Shown here piece by piece: positions 39,523 through 49,500 of a stretch of DNA of 64,000 nt. Numbering within the stretch: the first letter of the stretch is position 1; each line of letters starts with the position of its first letter. The DNA lies in the NCBI GenBank assembly GCA_011524725.1, contig WTJV01000056.1:54430-118429 (forward strand), in the 5' to 3' direction. This DNA is from Amoebophilaceae bacterium (GTDB taxonomy: Bacteria; Bacteroidota; Bacteroidia; Cytophagales; Amoebophilaceae). Below the pieces are notes generated by a model. It made no database searches and was not told where the DNA came from. It was given only the letters and a program-made list of their open reading frames with translations. The translations under genes were made by a program, and so were the position numbers.

Positions 39523-40908
39523 ATGCACAAAATCGCTATACTGGGGGCCGGTAAGAGTGGTGTTGGCGCGGCCCTGCTTGCACAAGACAAAGGTCTACAA
39601 GTATTTGTTTCGGACGCTAATCGGATTGCTGCCCCTCATAAAAAAGCCCTTATCGCACATCATATTCCCTTTGAGGAGAAACAGCATACAGCGGACAAGA
39701 TTTTGTCTGCTGATGAGGTAGTCAAAAGTCCGGGAATTCCAGACAGTACGCCCATTATACAGGCCATTCAAAAAAAGAGCATCCCCATCATTGCCGAAAT
39801 AGAACTAGCTAGCCGCTACACCCATGCCTTTCTGATAGGTATTACAGGCACCAATGGTAAGACTACCACAGCATACCTTATTACTCATTTACTAAAGGTA
39901 GCAGGGCTCAATGTAGCCATAGCGGGTAATGTAGGTACTAGCCTTTCCAGGCGGGTACTAGAGAACAAGTATGATTACTATGTACTAGAGCTGAGTAGCT
40001 TTCAGTTAGAGGGCATGTATCATTGCAAGATGGACATAGCTTGTCTACTCAACATCACGCCAGATCATCTAGATAGGTACCAAGGTCAAATGGCAGCCTA
40101 TATCCAAGCTAAGTTCAGGGTCCTACAAAATATGACTACGAAAACGCACTTTGTTTACAACCAAACAGATGACAACATCAAAGCTTATCTACAACAACAT
40201 GCTATTCTACCTCGTCAGCATCCCGTGTCGATACAGCAAGACCATAAGGACATAGGCAACTTTTACTCCTCATTAACTAACCTTCGAGGAGAACATAATT
40301 GGTTTAATGCCCTAGTAGCAATTAAAGTAGCTCAGCTACTAAGCATTGACAAAACTAGAATCAAGCGGGGATTGTCCACATTCACAGGCGTTCCTCATCG
40401 CATCGAGTGGGTCGCAAATATTGGCGGTATTTCGTTCTATAACGACTCCAAAGCTACCAACGTGGCAGCAACGTATGCAGCTTTAATGAGTTTTGCACAA
40501 CCTATCATCTGGATCGCAGGAGGAAAAGATAAAGGAAATGATTACACAGCATTGCAAGACTTGGTAAGGACGCACGTTAAGGCTATGATTTGTCTCGGGA
40601 AAGATAATTCCAGAATACAGCGAGCCTTTCAGCAAATAGTCAAGCCTATCTATATAACAACTACGATGAAAGAAGCAGTAGCTATAGCACTGTCTTTGGC
40701 GCAGCCCGAAGACGTAGTACTATTTTCACCAGCTTGTGCTAGTTTTGACTTATTCAAGAATTTCGAAGAACGAGGTGACTGTTTCAAACAAACTGTACTA
40801 CAAGTTAAAAATACCCGCATAGCAATAGCCCACCATCCCCATGAGAGAAATAGACTAAGCAATGAAACAATTCATCAATCAGTGGCTGAAGAACAATCTA
40901 AAGGGTGA
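39523..40908 (+). CDS. murD: UDP-N-acetylmuramoylalanine--D-glutamate ligase
   Basis: Adds D-glutamate to UDP-MurNAc-L-alanine in the cytoplasm during peptidoglycan precursor synthesis. 461 residues with the three Mur-ligase domains: an N-terminal Rossmann-like UDP-binding domain (ILGAGKSGVGAALLA), the ATP-binding P-loop GTNGKTT at 109-115 and LNITPDHLDRY in the centre, and a C-terminal domain with NDSKATNVAAT, IAGGKDKG and LFSPACASFDLF. It overlaps ftsW by 47 bases, so the two are almost certainly translated from one transcript. Confidence 0.95.
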   Translation: MHKIAILGAGKSGVGAALLAQDKGLQVFVSDANRIAAPHKKALIAHHIPFEEKQHTADKILSADEVVKSPGIPDSTPIIQAIQKKSIPIIAEIELASRYTHAFLIGITGTNGKTTTAYLITHLLKVAGLNVAIAGNVGTSLSRRVLENKYDYYVLELSSFQLEGMYHCKMDIACLLNITPDHLDRYQGQMAAYIQAKFRVLQNMTTKTHFVYNQTDDNIKAYLQQHAILPRQHPVSIQQDHKDIGNFYSSLTNLRGEHNWFNALVAIKVAQLLSIDKTRIKRGLSTFTGVPHRIEWVANIGGISFYNDSKATNVAATYAALMSFAQPIIWIAGGKDKGNDYTALQDLVRTHVKAMICLGKDNSRIQRAFQQIVKPIYITTTMKEAVAIALSLAQPEDVVLFSPACASFDLFKNFEERGDCFKQTVLQVKNTRIAIAHHPHERNRLSNETIHQSVAEEQSKG

Positions 40909-42034
40909 CCCGCTTATCTGGGCCATTATGTTGGTGCTGGCTATCTTAAGTATCCTCGCTGTCTACAGTGCCTCTAGTGCTTTGGCTTATCGAAAAATGC
41001 ACGGTAACACGGAGTACTACTTGGCCAAACATTCTTTGCTGATGCTGAGTAGCCTTGGCGTCATGTGGGCAGCGCATCAAATTGATTATCGCTACTACGC
41101 AGGCCTGTCTAAACTTGCGTTATGGGTCTCTGTACCCTTGTTATTCTTGACTTGGTGCTATGGAGTTACGCTCAATGAGGCTTCTCGTTGGCTGACTATC
41201 CCAGGCATTAACAAGGCTTTCCAGCCTTCTGATTTGGCCCAACTTGCCTTGATCGCCAGCCTGGCTAACAGGCTAGCCAAACAACAACACAACATAGGCA
41301 ATTGGAAGACAACACTGATACCCATGCTAACCTGGTGTATAATCATCTGTGGGCTTATCGCACTAACCAACTTGTCTGCTGCTTTGCTGCTCTTCTTCAT
41401 CTGCATGTTGCTGATGTACATTGGAAGGGTCCCCATAAAGTATCTTGCTATACTAACGACTATTGGACTAGTAGCAGGGGCGACCGCTATGTATGTAGGC
41501 CAAAGAGGAAAGACAGCCTTGAGCCGTATCAAGGCCTTCACCCAGAACGAACTTCCTTTTCAAACAGAGCAGGCATACATTGCCATGGCTACTGGTGGAT
41601 TATATGGAAAAGGACCGGGTAATAGCCAGCAAAGAAATTTCTTGCCCCATCCTTACTCAGACTTTATCTATGCCATCTTAGTAGAAGAGTATGGGTTAGT
41701 AGGTGGCCTAGTAGTTATGCTGCTATACCTGGCTTTGCTGTACAGAGGGATCCACAATGTTGCCCAATGCCGTCTGGCTTATGGAGGGCTGCTAGCAGCT
41801 GGTCTGAGCTTTGCATTAGTCCTCCAGGCTATGGTGAACATGGGAATAGCGGTAGGGTTAGGGCCTGTTACGGGGATTCCTTTGCCTTTTGTAAGTATGG
41901 GAGGTACTTCGCTACTATTTACAGGAATCGCCGTAGGCATGATCTTGAGCGTTAGCCGAGGGGAGACAGACAAGAGTATTGATGGATATGCAAAACAAAA
42001 TGCATTCAGAAGAAATAAACACCCAGTAAGCTAG
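40862..42034 (+). CDS. ftsW: SEDS-family peptidoglycan glycosyltransferase
   Basis: 390 residues with about ten membrane segments. SEDS landmarks include LAVYSASSALAY at the start, the periplasmic Asp-containing QPSDLAQLALI, and the C-terminal PVTGIPLPFVSMGGTSLLF. Polymerises lipid II at the division septum (FtsW) or along the wall (RodA); its position directly behind murD, as in dcw clusters, favours FtsW. The start MKQFINQWLKNN lies within the end of murD. The other dcw genes (murG, murC, ftsQ, ftsA, ftsZ) are not next to it, so the cluster is broken up in this genome. Confidence 0.92.
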   Translation: MKQFINQWLKNNLKGDPLIWAIMLVLAILSILAVYSASSALAYRKMHGNTEYYLAKHSLLMLSSLGVMWAAHQIDYRYYAGLSKLALWVSVPLLFLTWCYGVTLNEASRWLTIPGINKAFQPSDLAQLALIASLANRLAKQQHNIGNWKTTLIPMLTWCIIICGLIALTNLSAALLLFFICMLLMYIGRVPIKYLAILTTIGLVAGATAMYVGQRGKTALSRIKAFTQNELPFQTEQAYIAMATGGLYGKGPGNSQQRNFLPHPYSDFIYAILVEEYGLVGGLVVMLLYLALLYRGIHNVAQCRLAYGGLLAAGLSFALVLQAMVNMGIAVGLGPVTGIPLPFVSMGGTSLLFTGIAVGMILSVSRGETDKSIDGYAKQNAFRRNKHPVS

Positions 42035-42417
42035 ACTATAATATACGTGGTTTGCCCTCGCCGGGCGGGCGTTCCTTTTTGTCTACCACACAAAAAGGAA
42101 TCGAAAAAGTCACCGCTGAGGGAACCGGGCTACTTTGTCTTGCTCTTAGGCGCAGCGCCAAGCTCGCGCCCTAATCCACTAGGCGGATCCTTTGAATACC
42201 ATAGCGCCTTATAGATGAGGTAACGGCAAATGGTCGCCTTGGTGGAGAGCGCGTTAAGAGGTTCGCAGCTACGGTCAGGATTTTAGTGAGCGAAACCATA
42301 ACAACTGATTTTCTTACCTACTTTTTCAGTTAAGGAAAAAAGTAAGGCCCCAATAGCACCTTATTTAGGCAGTATCGCCAACAACAGCTATCTTGGTCCT
42401 GAAATACATAGAAAACC
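42035..42417. other. Intergenic region with dispersed hairpin repeat, copy A
   Basis: About 380 bases between ftsW and the Rpn nuclease gene. It holds the dispersed repeat (42044 to about 42210, described separately) and, nearer the nuclease gene, a second imperfect hairpin CCTACTTTTT/AAAAAAGTAAGG at about 42317-42347 that resembles the one beyond the nuclease gene's 3' end. No gene is credible here. The region may be the left flank of a mobile or recombinogenic unit. Confidence 0.45.
42044..42100 (+). repeat. Dispersed repeat copy A with a perfect 11-bp hairpin
   Basis: The 46-base stretch 42044-42089 is repeated with two mismatches at 60966-61011 and, on the minus strand with six mismatches, at 63462-63507. 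It ends in a perfect hairpin: TTCCTTTTTGT (42072-42082), loop of seven, ACAAAAAGGAA (42090-42100). Similarity with copy B continues downstream to about 42210, with a gap in copy B. Starting 10 bases after the ftsW stop, it could also act as a terminator for murD-ftsW. Confidence 0.8.
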
Positions 42418-43377
42418 ATGGCCATTTCTAAATTCCTCAATCCCAAAAACGATGTCGCCTTTAAGAAAATATTCGGGTCTGAGAAAAATCAAGACATCAT
42501 CATCCACTTTATCAACAACATCCTCGAACTAAAGGGGGAAGAGGCGATCGAGTATGTCGAGCTTATCTCTACCGTACAAGACCCGGAGATTGCTGCTAAG
42601 AAACAATCGATTGTCGATGTGTTGTGTCGAGATAAACGAGGCGTGCAGATTATCGTCGAGATGCAGGCTTCTCCCCAGCAGGGATTTGAAAAACGAGCCC
42701 AGTACTATGCAGCAAAAGCCTACACACAACAGCTCGGAAGCGGTAAAGGCGGTAAGTATCAGAACCTAAAAGCAGTCATTTTCATTGCCATCTGCGACTA
42801 CACTCTTTTCCCTGAAAAGGCGGCCTATTGGTCCGAGCATAGAATCTTGGATAAACACACCTATCAGCATGATTTGCAAGATTTTCATTTCGTATTCCTG
42901 GAGTTATCCAAGTTCAAGAAAGTGGACGTAGAGACACTACAGGGTGTGATAGAGAAGTGGTGTTACTTCTTCAAATATGGAGAGCAAGCAACCGAGAAGC
43001 AGGTAGCGGCCATTGCCAAAAACGACCCTATGATAGCAAAAGCCTATGAAGCCTTGAACCAGTTCAATTGGAGTGAGCAAGAGATGCGAGCCTACGATCA
43101 GGAAACCAAGCGTGTCATGGACAACATAGCCGTCGAAGACTATATCAAGGACCATGCTTGGCGAGAAGGTATGCAGAAAGGTATGCAGAAAGGTATGCAG
43201 AAAGGTATAGAGAAGGGTATAGAGGAAGGCATGACAAAGGGAATAGCGCAAGGTAAGCAACAGGAAAAGCTGCACATTGCCAAGAGTATGCTCTTTCAGC
43301 TGCACTTGGATCCGAAAATAGTATCACAAGTTACAGGGCTAAGCCTTGAGGAGTTGCAACAACTCGAGGAGAGATAA
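42418..43377 (+). CDS. Rpn-family PD-(D/E)XK recombination-promoting nuclease (transposase-like)
   Basis: 319 residues. The N-terminus FLNPKNDVAFKKIFGSEKNQ is the family hallmark, followed by a restriction-endonuclease-type core with SIVDVLC (Asp) and IIVEMQ (Glu-x-Gln) at about 56-83, and a helical segment (KVDVETLQGVIEKWCYFFKY). Characterised Rpn proteins are Ca/Mg-dependent DNA endonucleases that raise recombination and can carry variable C-terminal repeats; older annotations call them transposases. Here the C-terminus (about residues 251-282) is a run of GMQKG-type tetrapeptide repeats. The gene is flanked by hairpin-bearing repeats on both sides. Whether it moves itself is unknown. Confidence 0.85.
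   Translation: MAISKFLNPKNDVAFKKIFGSEKNQDIIIHFINNILELKGEEAIEYVELISTVQDPEIAAKKQSIVDVLCRDKRGVQIIVEMQASPQQGFEKRAQYYAAKAYTQQLGSGKGGKYQNLKAVIFIAICDYTLFPEKAAYWSEHRILDKHTYQHDLQDFHFVFLELSKFKKVDVETLQGVIEKWCYFFKYGEQATEKQVAAIAKNDPMIAKAYEALNQFNWSEQEMRAYDQETKRVMDNIAVEDYIKDHAWREGMQKGMQKGMQKGIEKGIEEGMTKGIAQGKQQEKLHIAKSMLFQLHLDPKIVSQVTGLSLEELQQLEER
43168..43263 (+). repeat. 12-bp tandem repeats in the Rpn nuclease C-terminus
   Basis: Three exact copies of GGTATGCAGAAA (43168-43203) are followed by five degenerate 12-base units to 43263. Together they encode eight Gly-x-x-x tetrapeptides. Twelve bases keep the frame, so unit number can vary without breaking the gene. Confidence 0.88.
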
Positions 43378-43404
43378 TATTCGAACCACAGCAGCAAAAT
43401 TTTT

Positions 43405-43430
43405 TCTACTTTTTTAAATCAAAAAGTAGA
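43405..43430. terminator. Bidirectional terminator-like hairpin between convergent genes
   Basis: A perfect 10-base stem TCTACTTTTT (43405-43414) and AAAAAGTAGA (43421-43430) with a 6-base loop lies 28 bases after the Rpn gene stop and about 70 bases from the stop of the convergent nuclease gene. The stem's own T/A tracts could serve both directions. Confidence 0.55.
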
Positions 43431-43501
43431 GCCACACCGGTGAGGGGACGCCCTCTTCTCTGAAGCGGTTTTGGATTAGATCAAAAATAAGCGCTAACCT
43501 G

Positions 43502-46459
43502 TTAATGCCGCTGACAGATACCCTGATAGGGGCATGATGTACAACGACGCTCATCGTCTGTCTGGATAAAAGGGATAGCAGGGTTCAACAGCTCTGTGAG
43601 TATCGCTCGCAATCGCTCCTCCCATTCATTCTGATACATCCTAACATCTTCGATGGGTTTGTAGGTTCGACTATCCGCCTGTTGTAAGAAAAATCTAGGA
43701 TCAAAATCGGTATCAAAGACCTGGCGCGTATTGAAAAGGCCTGGCATGACGCTAGCCCCTTCGAAATTGCTAGCCACAGAAACCGGGAAAAAAGATGATG
43801 CAGTAACACGCCCTGGACCTTGATGGCAAAAGAGCCACGCATAAAAAAGTGTTTGAAAAGCTGCTTTGTTGCGCCTACTATATGTTCGATCAAATAGGCC
43901 AGCGATGCTTTTTACTTTTTTCTCATCGTTGCCTGTTTTGTAGTCTAGTACCCGAAAAACACCTGCTTTCCAGTCCACCCGATCAATGATGCCTCGTAGC
44001 CGCACACTCGTCGTTGTGTTCAAATAGAAATCAAAAGACAAAGGAACCCGCCGTCCTATCTCCAAACCAATGAGCAAAAAAGGGGCATATGATTGGTCAA
44101 GGGCCAGTATTCTGTTCACAAGCCTAATTATAACGGCTTGTGCAATAGTGTAGTCACCTTGTAGGGTTGTCAGCTGGTGCTGTTGTAGCATACTAGAAAA
44201 TATCTCTCGTACCACAAGTGGTATTTTATCCTGCAGCAACTCAAAGTCTTGCGGCTGCAGCGACTGGGCCTTCTCCTCAGTTACTAATGGAGTGTAAAGC
44301 TTCTCCATCACCTGGTGCAAAAGATTCCCAAAGACTATGGGATGTGTAGCCTGGCTCGGTGTGTTCGGAGCTTGTAGTTGGGCTAAGTATTGAAAGTAAA
44401 AACGCAAACTACAATCAAGGTACGTGTTCAACGCAGAAGGAGTCAGAGGCTGCTGCACCATGCCATCAGGTTGTAGCAAGAATTTTCTTAATTGCTGCAA
44501 GACGCTGTCTTTCTTGGAAACCACAATAGGGCGAACTCTGGTCAAGTGGATGGGCTGAGTCATTACCTGCTTCTTCAAAGGCAACTTAGACTCGTAACGC
44601 AGCTGCAAGAGGTAACGGCTCATTTCTCCCTGTCCATCTGATGTAGTTTGTGTACTGTAAGTAATATACACCTGCTTAGCACGCTGCAATAGGCGATAAA
44701 AGTGATAGGCATACAGGGCTGCCTGGTGTTGATCAGCAGTTGGGAGACCATAGCCTTTCCGTAAATTGTAGGGTATAAAAGAAGCAAGGCTAGCCTGGGC
44801 TGGGAAGTTCCCTTCGTTCATACCCACAATGAAAACATGATCAAAGTCCAGTGCTTGCGTAGCTGGCACGTCTAACAGTTGAATGCCATCTAGTGGCTGA
44901 TTGCCTATCGGTAGTTGTACAGGCTGTATAAGTTGTCGGAGTAACTGAAGTAGTGCCTCATGCTTAGGAGAGGATTTTACCAATACTTCTTGGAGGTGAC
45001 CTAACTGCTTTAGTAGTTGCTGCAAAGCCATCTTCTCCAGAGAACGCAGCATCTCTGTTGGGGCATCAGATTCGATATACTGTAGTACTTCTATCAAATA
45101 GGCCACAGGGTACTCTGTAGGTTCTATCAGCTTAAAAATTTTGGAGTAAAGCGTAGCATTCTTGTCAATCAAGTCTCCTGGGACTACATAGCTACGCTTA
45201 GATGCCTGTAAACGATCAATAATAGCTTGTGTCTGGGGTGCATCCCATCCCATCACATGGGGGTGTTTTAGTACTGCCAGCACATGACGGACAGTAAAGT
45301 AGCCTGAATTTGAAGGAGATTTATGAGGTATAATGGCTATCTGCAAGGCCAGTAGATATTCAAGGAGGCGGTAAGTGGCTGTATCTTTAAGTGGATAGCC
45401 TAGATGCGTACTTATGGGAATCTTGCCTGAAGGCGACAATGCGTGCAACATAGGCAAACGTAACGCTTCGTTGGCCATTACGATAACCGTTTTGCTAGGC
45501 ACAAAGTTTGCCCCCTGCGCTTTCATGAGGGACCTCAGCTGATCACTAACTACCTGAACCTGCCCCACATCAGAAGCCACCTCTGTGATGTAAACTTCTT
45601 GAGTTCCTGCAACAATACGTCTAGGTAAGGGGCGTAGGAAACTAGCGTGAAAATGTGCCTTTTCACGGTGCTTCCTTAGATATAATCCTGCTTCTTGCTG
45701 CGTATTTTCCATGTAGTAGGCATCTACATCCCAGAAAAACGACGTAAGTAGGTTTTCTTGACACCAGATCAATATTTTTTCCTCTACAGGAGTCAGGGCA
45801 TTGAACCCAGCAAAAACTAATTGGCGATGTTGAACCGGGGCCTCGCCTTTTAATAGCACTTCGTGGGCGGCTCTATGGCATAACCCCTGATAACCAATTC
45901 CTTGGGAACGCAGACGCTGATTGAAACGCTGATATACTTGGGGGAGCAACTTCCATAGATCCAAAAAGCCTTGCTGATGGGTAGACAGTCGTTGCTCGAA
46001 ATTCTTCCAGAAAGACTGAATAGCTACCCGCTGTGCTTCGGTCAGGTAATCATAAGAGAGACTCAGTGCTTTATGCCTACTTAAATCTGCAAAAAGGTGA
46101 GCAGCATCAACCAAATACTTGTCGATGATATCAAAATCTTCAAGCAGTAAACTACCCCAAAGATAAAATTGCTCAAAAGATTCCTCTCTGGGCTGTAGCG
46201 CCTGAAAAGTTTGATGCAGTAGGTGGGTAAGCTGCAATGACTGTGCCTGCTTTAGCGGACTCAGCTGTTGTATCCATACTTCAAGGCTAAGTACCTGGGG
46301 TGGGGCAGTCTTAGAAGACAGATGAACTTCCAAACATTGCTTAAACACCCGACCGACCCACTCACTAGGAAAGATAACCGTCAGTTGCGTAATACTTTGG
46401 CGATGTCGATGGCAGAGGTCGGAAGCTACATCTGCCAAGAAAGATATCTGAGAAGCCAT
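43502..46459 (-). CDS. AddB-like PD-(D/E)XK exonuclease subunit
   Basis: About 985 residues from ATG 46459 (MASQISFLADVASDL); the frame extends about 19 codons upstream without family character. An inactivated helicase-like N-terminal half (including LDVPATQALDFDHVFIVGMNEGNFP near 440-470) precedes a RecB-type nuclease domain with RGIIDRVDWKAGVFRVLDYKTG. Four Cys residues that would clamp the nuclease domain with an iron-sulfur cluster are in place: one in LDCSLRFYF before it, and CTSCPYQGIC at the extreme C-terminus. This is the AddB arrangement. With the helicase at 50306-53020 it probably forms an AddAB-type double-strand-break resection complex. The partner genes are normally adjacent but are here separated by a symporter fusion gene. 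Confidence 0.82.
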   Translation of the reverse strand: MASQISFLADVASDLCHRHRQSITQLTVIFPSEWVGRVFKQCLEVHLSSKTAPPQVLSLEVWIQQLSPLKQAQSLQLTHLLHQTFQALQPREESFEQFYLWGSLLLEDFDIIDKYLVDAAHLFADLSRHKALSLSYDYLTEAQRVAIQSFWKNFEQRLSTHQQGFLDLWKLLPQVYQRFNQRLRSQGIGYQGLCHRAAHEVLLKGEAPVQHRQLVFAGFNALTPVEEKILIWCQENLLTSFFWDVDAYYMENTQQEAGLYLRKHREKAHFHASFLRPLPRRIVAGTQEVYITEVASDVGQVQVVSDQLRSLMKAQGANFVPSKTVIVMANEALRLPMLHALSPSGKIPISTHLGYPLKDTATYRLLEYLLALQIAIIPHKSPSNSGYFTVRHVLAVLKHPHVMGWDAPQTQAIIDRLQASKRSYVVPGDLIDKNATLYSKIFKLIEPTEYPVAYLIEVLQYIESDAPTEMLRSLEKMALQQLLKQLGHLQEVLVKSSPKHEALLQLLRQLIQPVQLPIGNQPLDGIQLLDVPATQALDFDHVFIVGMNEGNFPAQASLASFIPYNLRKGYGLPTADQHQAALYAYHFYRLLQRAKQVYITYSTQTTSDGQGEMSRYLLQLRYESKLPLKKQVMTQPIHLTRVRPIVVSKKDSVLQQLRKFLLQPDGMVQQPLTPSALNTYLDCSLRFYFQYLAQLQAPNTPSQATHPIVFGNLLHQVMEKLYTPLVTEEKAQSLQPQDFELLQDKIPLVVREIFSSMLQQHQLTTLQGDYTIAQAVIIRLVNRILALDQSYAPFLLIGLEIGRRVPLSFDFYLNTTTSVRLRGIIDRVDWKAGVFRVLDYKTGNDEKKVKSIAGLFDRTYSRRNKAAFQTLFYAWLFCHQGPGRVTASSFFPVSVASNFEGASVMPGLFNTRQVFDTDFDPRFFLQQADSRTYKPIEDVRMYQNEWEERLRAILTELLNPAIPFIQTDDERRCTSCPYQGICQRH

Positions 46460-46553
46460 AACAGCAGCAAGGCCAGCGTTAGGTTGAAATACGCCAGAGA
46501 GCGTCCAAAAGTACAATCAACAAACGCTAAAACTAGAAGTATTTTTCTTAGTA

Positions 46554-49500
46554 TCACTCCGATGCCTCTATCTTGCCGTTCAACACTGCGAAACATCGTT
46601 CCTTCAATTCTTCGACAGCACCAATAAACCCTAGTTGCGCAGCTAAGGGTACAAAGAACAGTAGCGTCTCTTCGGCAGTTCTACGCTGGCTCTCATAATG
46701 CTTGGCCTGGATGGTACGCATATTATGCATCCTATCTGCCAGCTTGATATACAACGACCGCTTGTCTGCAACTTCCAAGAGTTTGCGCGTATTCTCATAT
46801 GTCGATAATTTTAGTTTATAGAAGGTCTCTTTGTTGCTATCGAGGTTGGTAACTCCATCTACAACACGGGCTACCTCTTTGTTGAACATCGTCTCAATGT
46901 TTTCTAATAGCATGGGCGTGTCTTCTACGGTATCGTGAAGCAAGGCTCCTAGTATGGTAGCCTCTTCTTGGTTGTAGTCTAACACAATCAGGGCTACAGA
47001 CAGCGGATGTAGGTAAAAAGGTTCGCCTGACTTTCTTACCTGAGGTCCGTGATAGCGCTTTATAGTCTCGATAGCCTTACGTACTAAGCCAAGGTCTGCC
47101 TGTGTTCTTGTAGCTACCTCTTCTAAAAACGTCTTCTCCTGTTCTTTTGCCCCTGGATAAGTATCATCAGCACGGGGTAATTCAGCATCTAGTTCCATGT
47201 GCGGATCGTCCATATCCTTGGGGCGCACCTCTCTGAGGTCAGCAGGGATAACGTAGTGCAAGGTGCAAGTGCCATCCTGTACTGCTGTACGGATATACCC
47301 ATAATGGGCTTCTACAATTCTTTTGTTTGTGACTAAAGGTAGTTCCTGTTTGGTTTGTAGGACCAACGTAGTGGTACTATTCATGGAGGATAGATAATAC
47401 TTCTCCAGCTTGGGGCTCATTGGTTCTGTGGTGATCGTGAAGCTTAGGGCGTCCACTGTTTTGATGTAACCTTTCTTCACCGAGGGGCGCGAATATCCTA
47501 ATTTTGTATCTTCCATGCTTATCAGAATAGGTTGCTCTTCCCCGACAACATTTCTCAAGAAAGTAATACTATTGATGAGGAGCATTTTTATTCTATCCGT
47601 ATCACACTGAACGGTTTTGTGTTGCGTTACTTTCTTAATCTGAATGTCTTTGTCAATGCCCTTAGTACGAAGTCTATCCTGTAGCTCTGATAGTAGTGCA
47701 TCAATAGATATTGTATGGACTGCCAACCGTAGATAACTGGTAGCGCGATGGTCGAGTCTGTCTAACTGCATAGCAATAGGCGTCAACTGCTCGTTGAGCT
47801 CATGAAGCTTTTGGCTTACAGATGGCGGCAGTTCAAAATTTCTTAATGCTTCTCGTATCTCTCTGCTCAAAATAGCAAGTCGAGTTAGGGTAGACGCCCC
47901 AGACTTTCTAAAAGCTTGCGAGAATCTTGCTTTATCCTGAAAAGCCAACAAAAGTTCATCGGTAGTTTCTCGATGGGTGATAGCCAAATTTTTATTATTC
48001 ATTTCCAACTGCCTATAAGACTGCTTCCCTTTGAAGAGGGCAATCAACAAGCTAGTCAAAAGCAATAAGCCATACAGAATCCTGAATTGCAACGATCCAA
48101 GCTCGTCCAGAGGCAAAGCGCTACCGGTGTATTGCTCAAAGAAAACAACAGCCAGGGTTATACCTACCGAGGCCAAAAAGAGCACCAAAGGCCAACGCAA
48201 CAGCAAGACAGCCATGATGAGATTGATAATCATCACTTGCATATAGTGAAAGTGGCTCATGATTGCCAGAAGGGTACCTGCGAAGAACAAAATACCTCCA
48301 ATTCCTATCGGCCATAGATAAGCCATAAATCCGATTTTTTTAATCTCGGGGGGCCAGATCGGAAAAGTCAGAAAAAGAGTGGCCAGAGGTAGGACGGAAT
48401 AACAAATTCCAGTATAAATAGTTTGGTAGTCAGGGTTATCAGGGGGCACAATAGTGTAGAAAGGTGCATAAGTAGCGACCATGGTATAAAGACCAAAAAA
48501 GAAATAGAAACTCTCTTCTGTAGGGAGGTTCTGTTGGAGGTAAGAGAAAGGCCTAAAAGAGCGTATAGATTGGAACCATCTCTGCCAGGTTTGTCTTCTA
48601 ACGGCCCGTTCTAGCACCAATGAGCTAGTAGAATCGAAAGATTGCCAACCACCTGGTGCTCTCAACAGATAGTGGCTACCCAATAACCCCAGACAATTGG
48701 CAAGCATACCTGGCATACTACCATCAAGATGATTGTAAGGGATGAAATTCTCCCATATCGTCACCGTTACAAAGCCTGCTGCCATACCTATTAACGCTGG
48801 TGTTGTAGTACTGCGAAATCCCCAAATAGCTAGCAATAATGGTATAGAGACGACCGGCATATAAAAATCCCAAGCCTTTAATACTAGGTTAGAGAACAAA
48901 TAGCTTTCGGGATGCAAGGATAAATATAAAGCGAGGAGCCCCAAGAGTACATTGGTATATCTAGCCACAAGAAGCTTGGTCCGCTCATTCTCTTGTGATG
49001 CGGCGAGTCGAAAACGTGTACTGAATAGCTTCGTAGAAACAACTTCATCAGAAAAAATCACAGAAGCAGCGTTCAGATTAGAATCGGCAGTAGACATAAT
49101 CATAGCCATAAGCCCTGCTAACAGCATGCCTGCTATTCCTGCAGAAACATAGTTACTGACGATGTACTGAAAGACACTACCGAGTGCTAGACTAGCGTTA
49201 TCAGCCCTAATAATGATAGCAATCCATATGATGAATAGCAATAAGAAAAAGTAGAGCAAGGCAGAGTATAGAAAAGCGCTCCGCACTTGATTTACATTCC
49301 GTGCTATGGTCACTCTTTGAAATATAGGAGGAGAAAAAGCAGGAATTAAGTACAGCGGAATTAGGGTTAAGAATGTCCATTTTCTACCATGATCGGACGG
49401 CGATATAAATACACTGGGATTAAAATAAGACGCTGTCTGGAAAAGAGTAGATACTTTGTCAAAGTCACGTAGACTATTCCATACAACCAACGTTAGCAGA

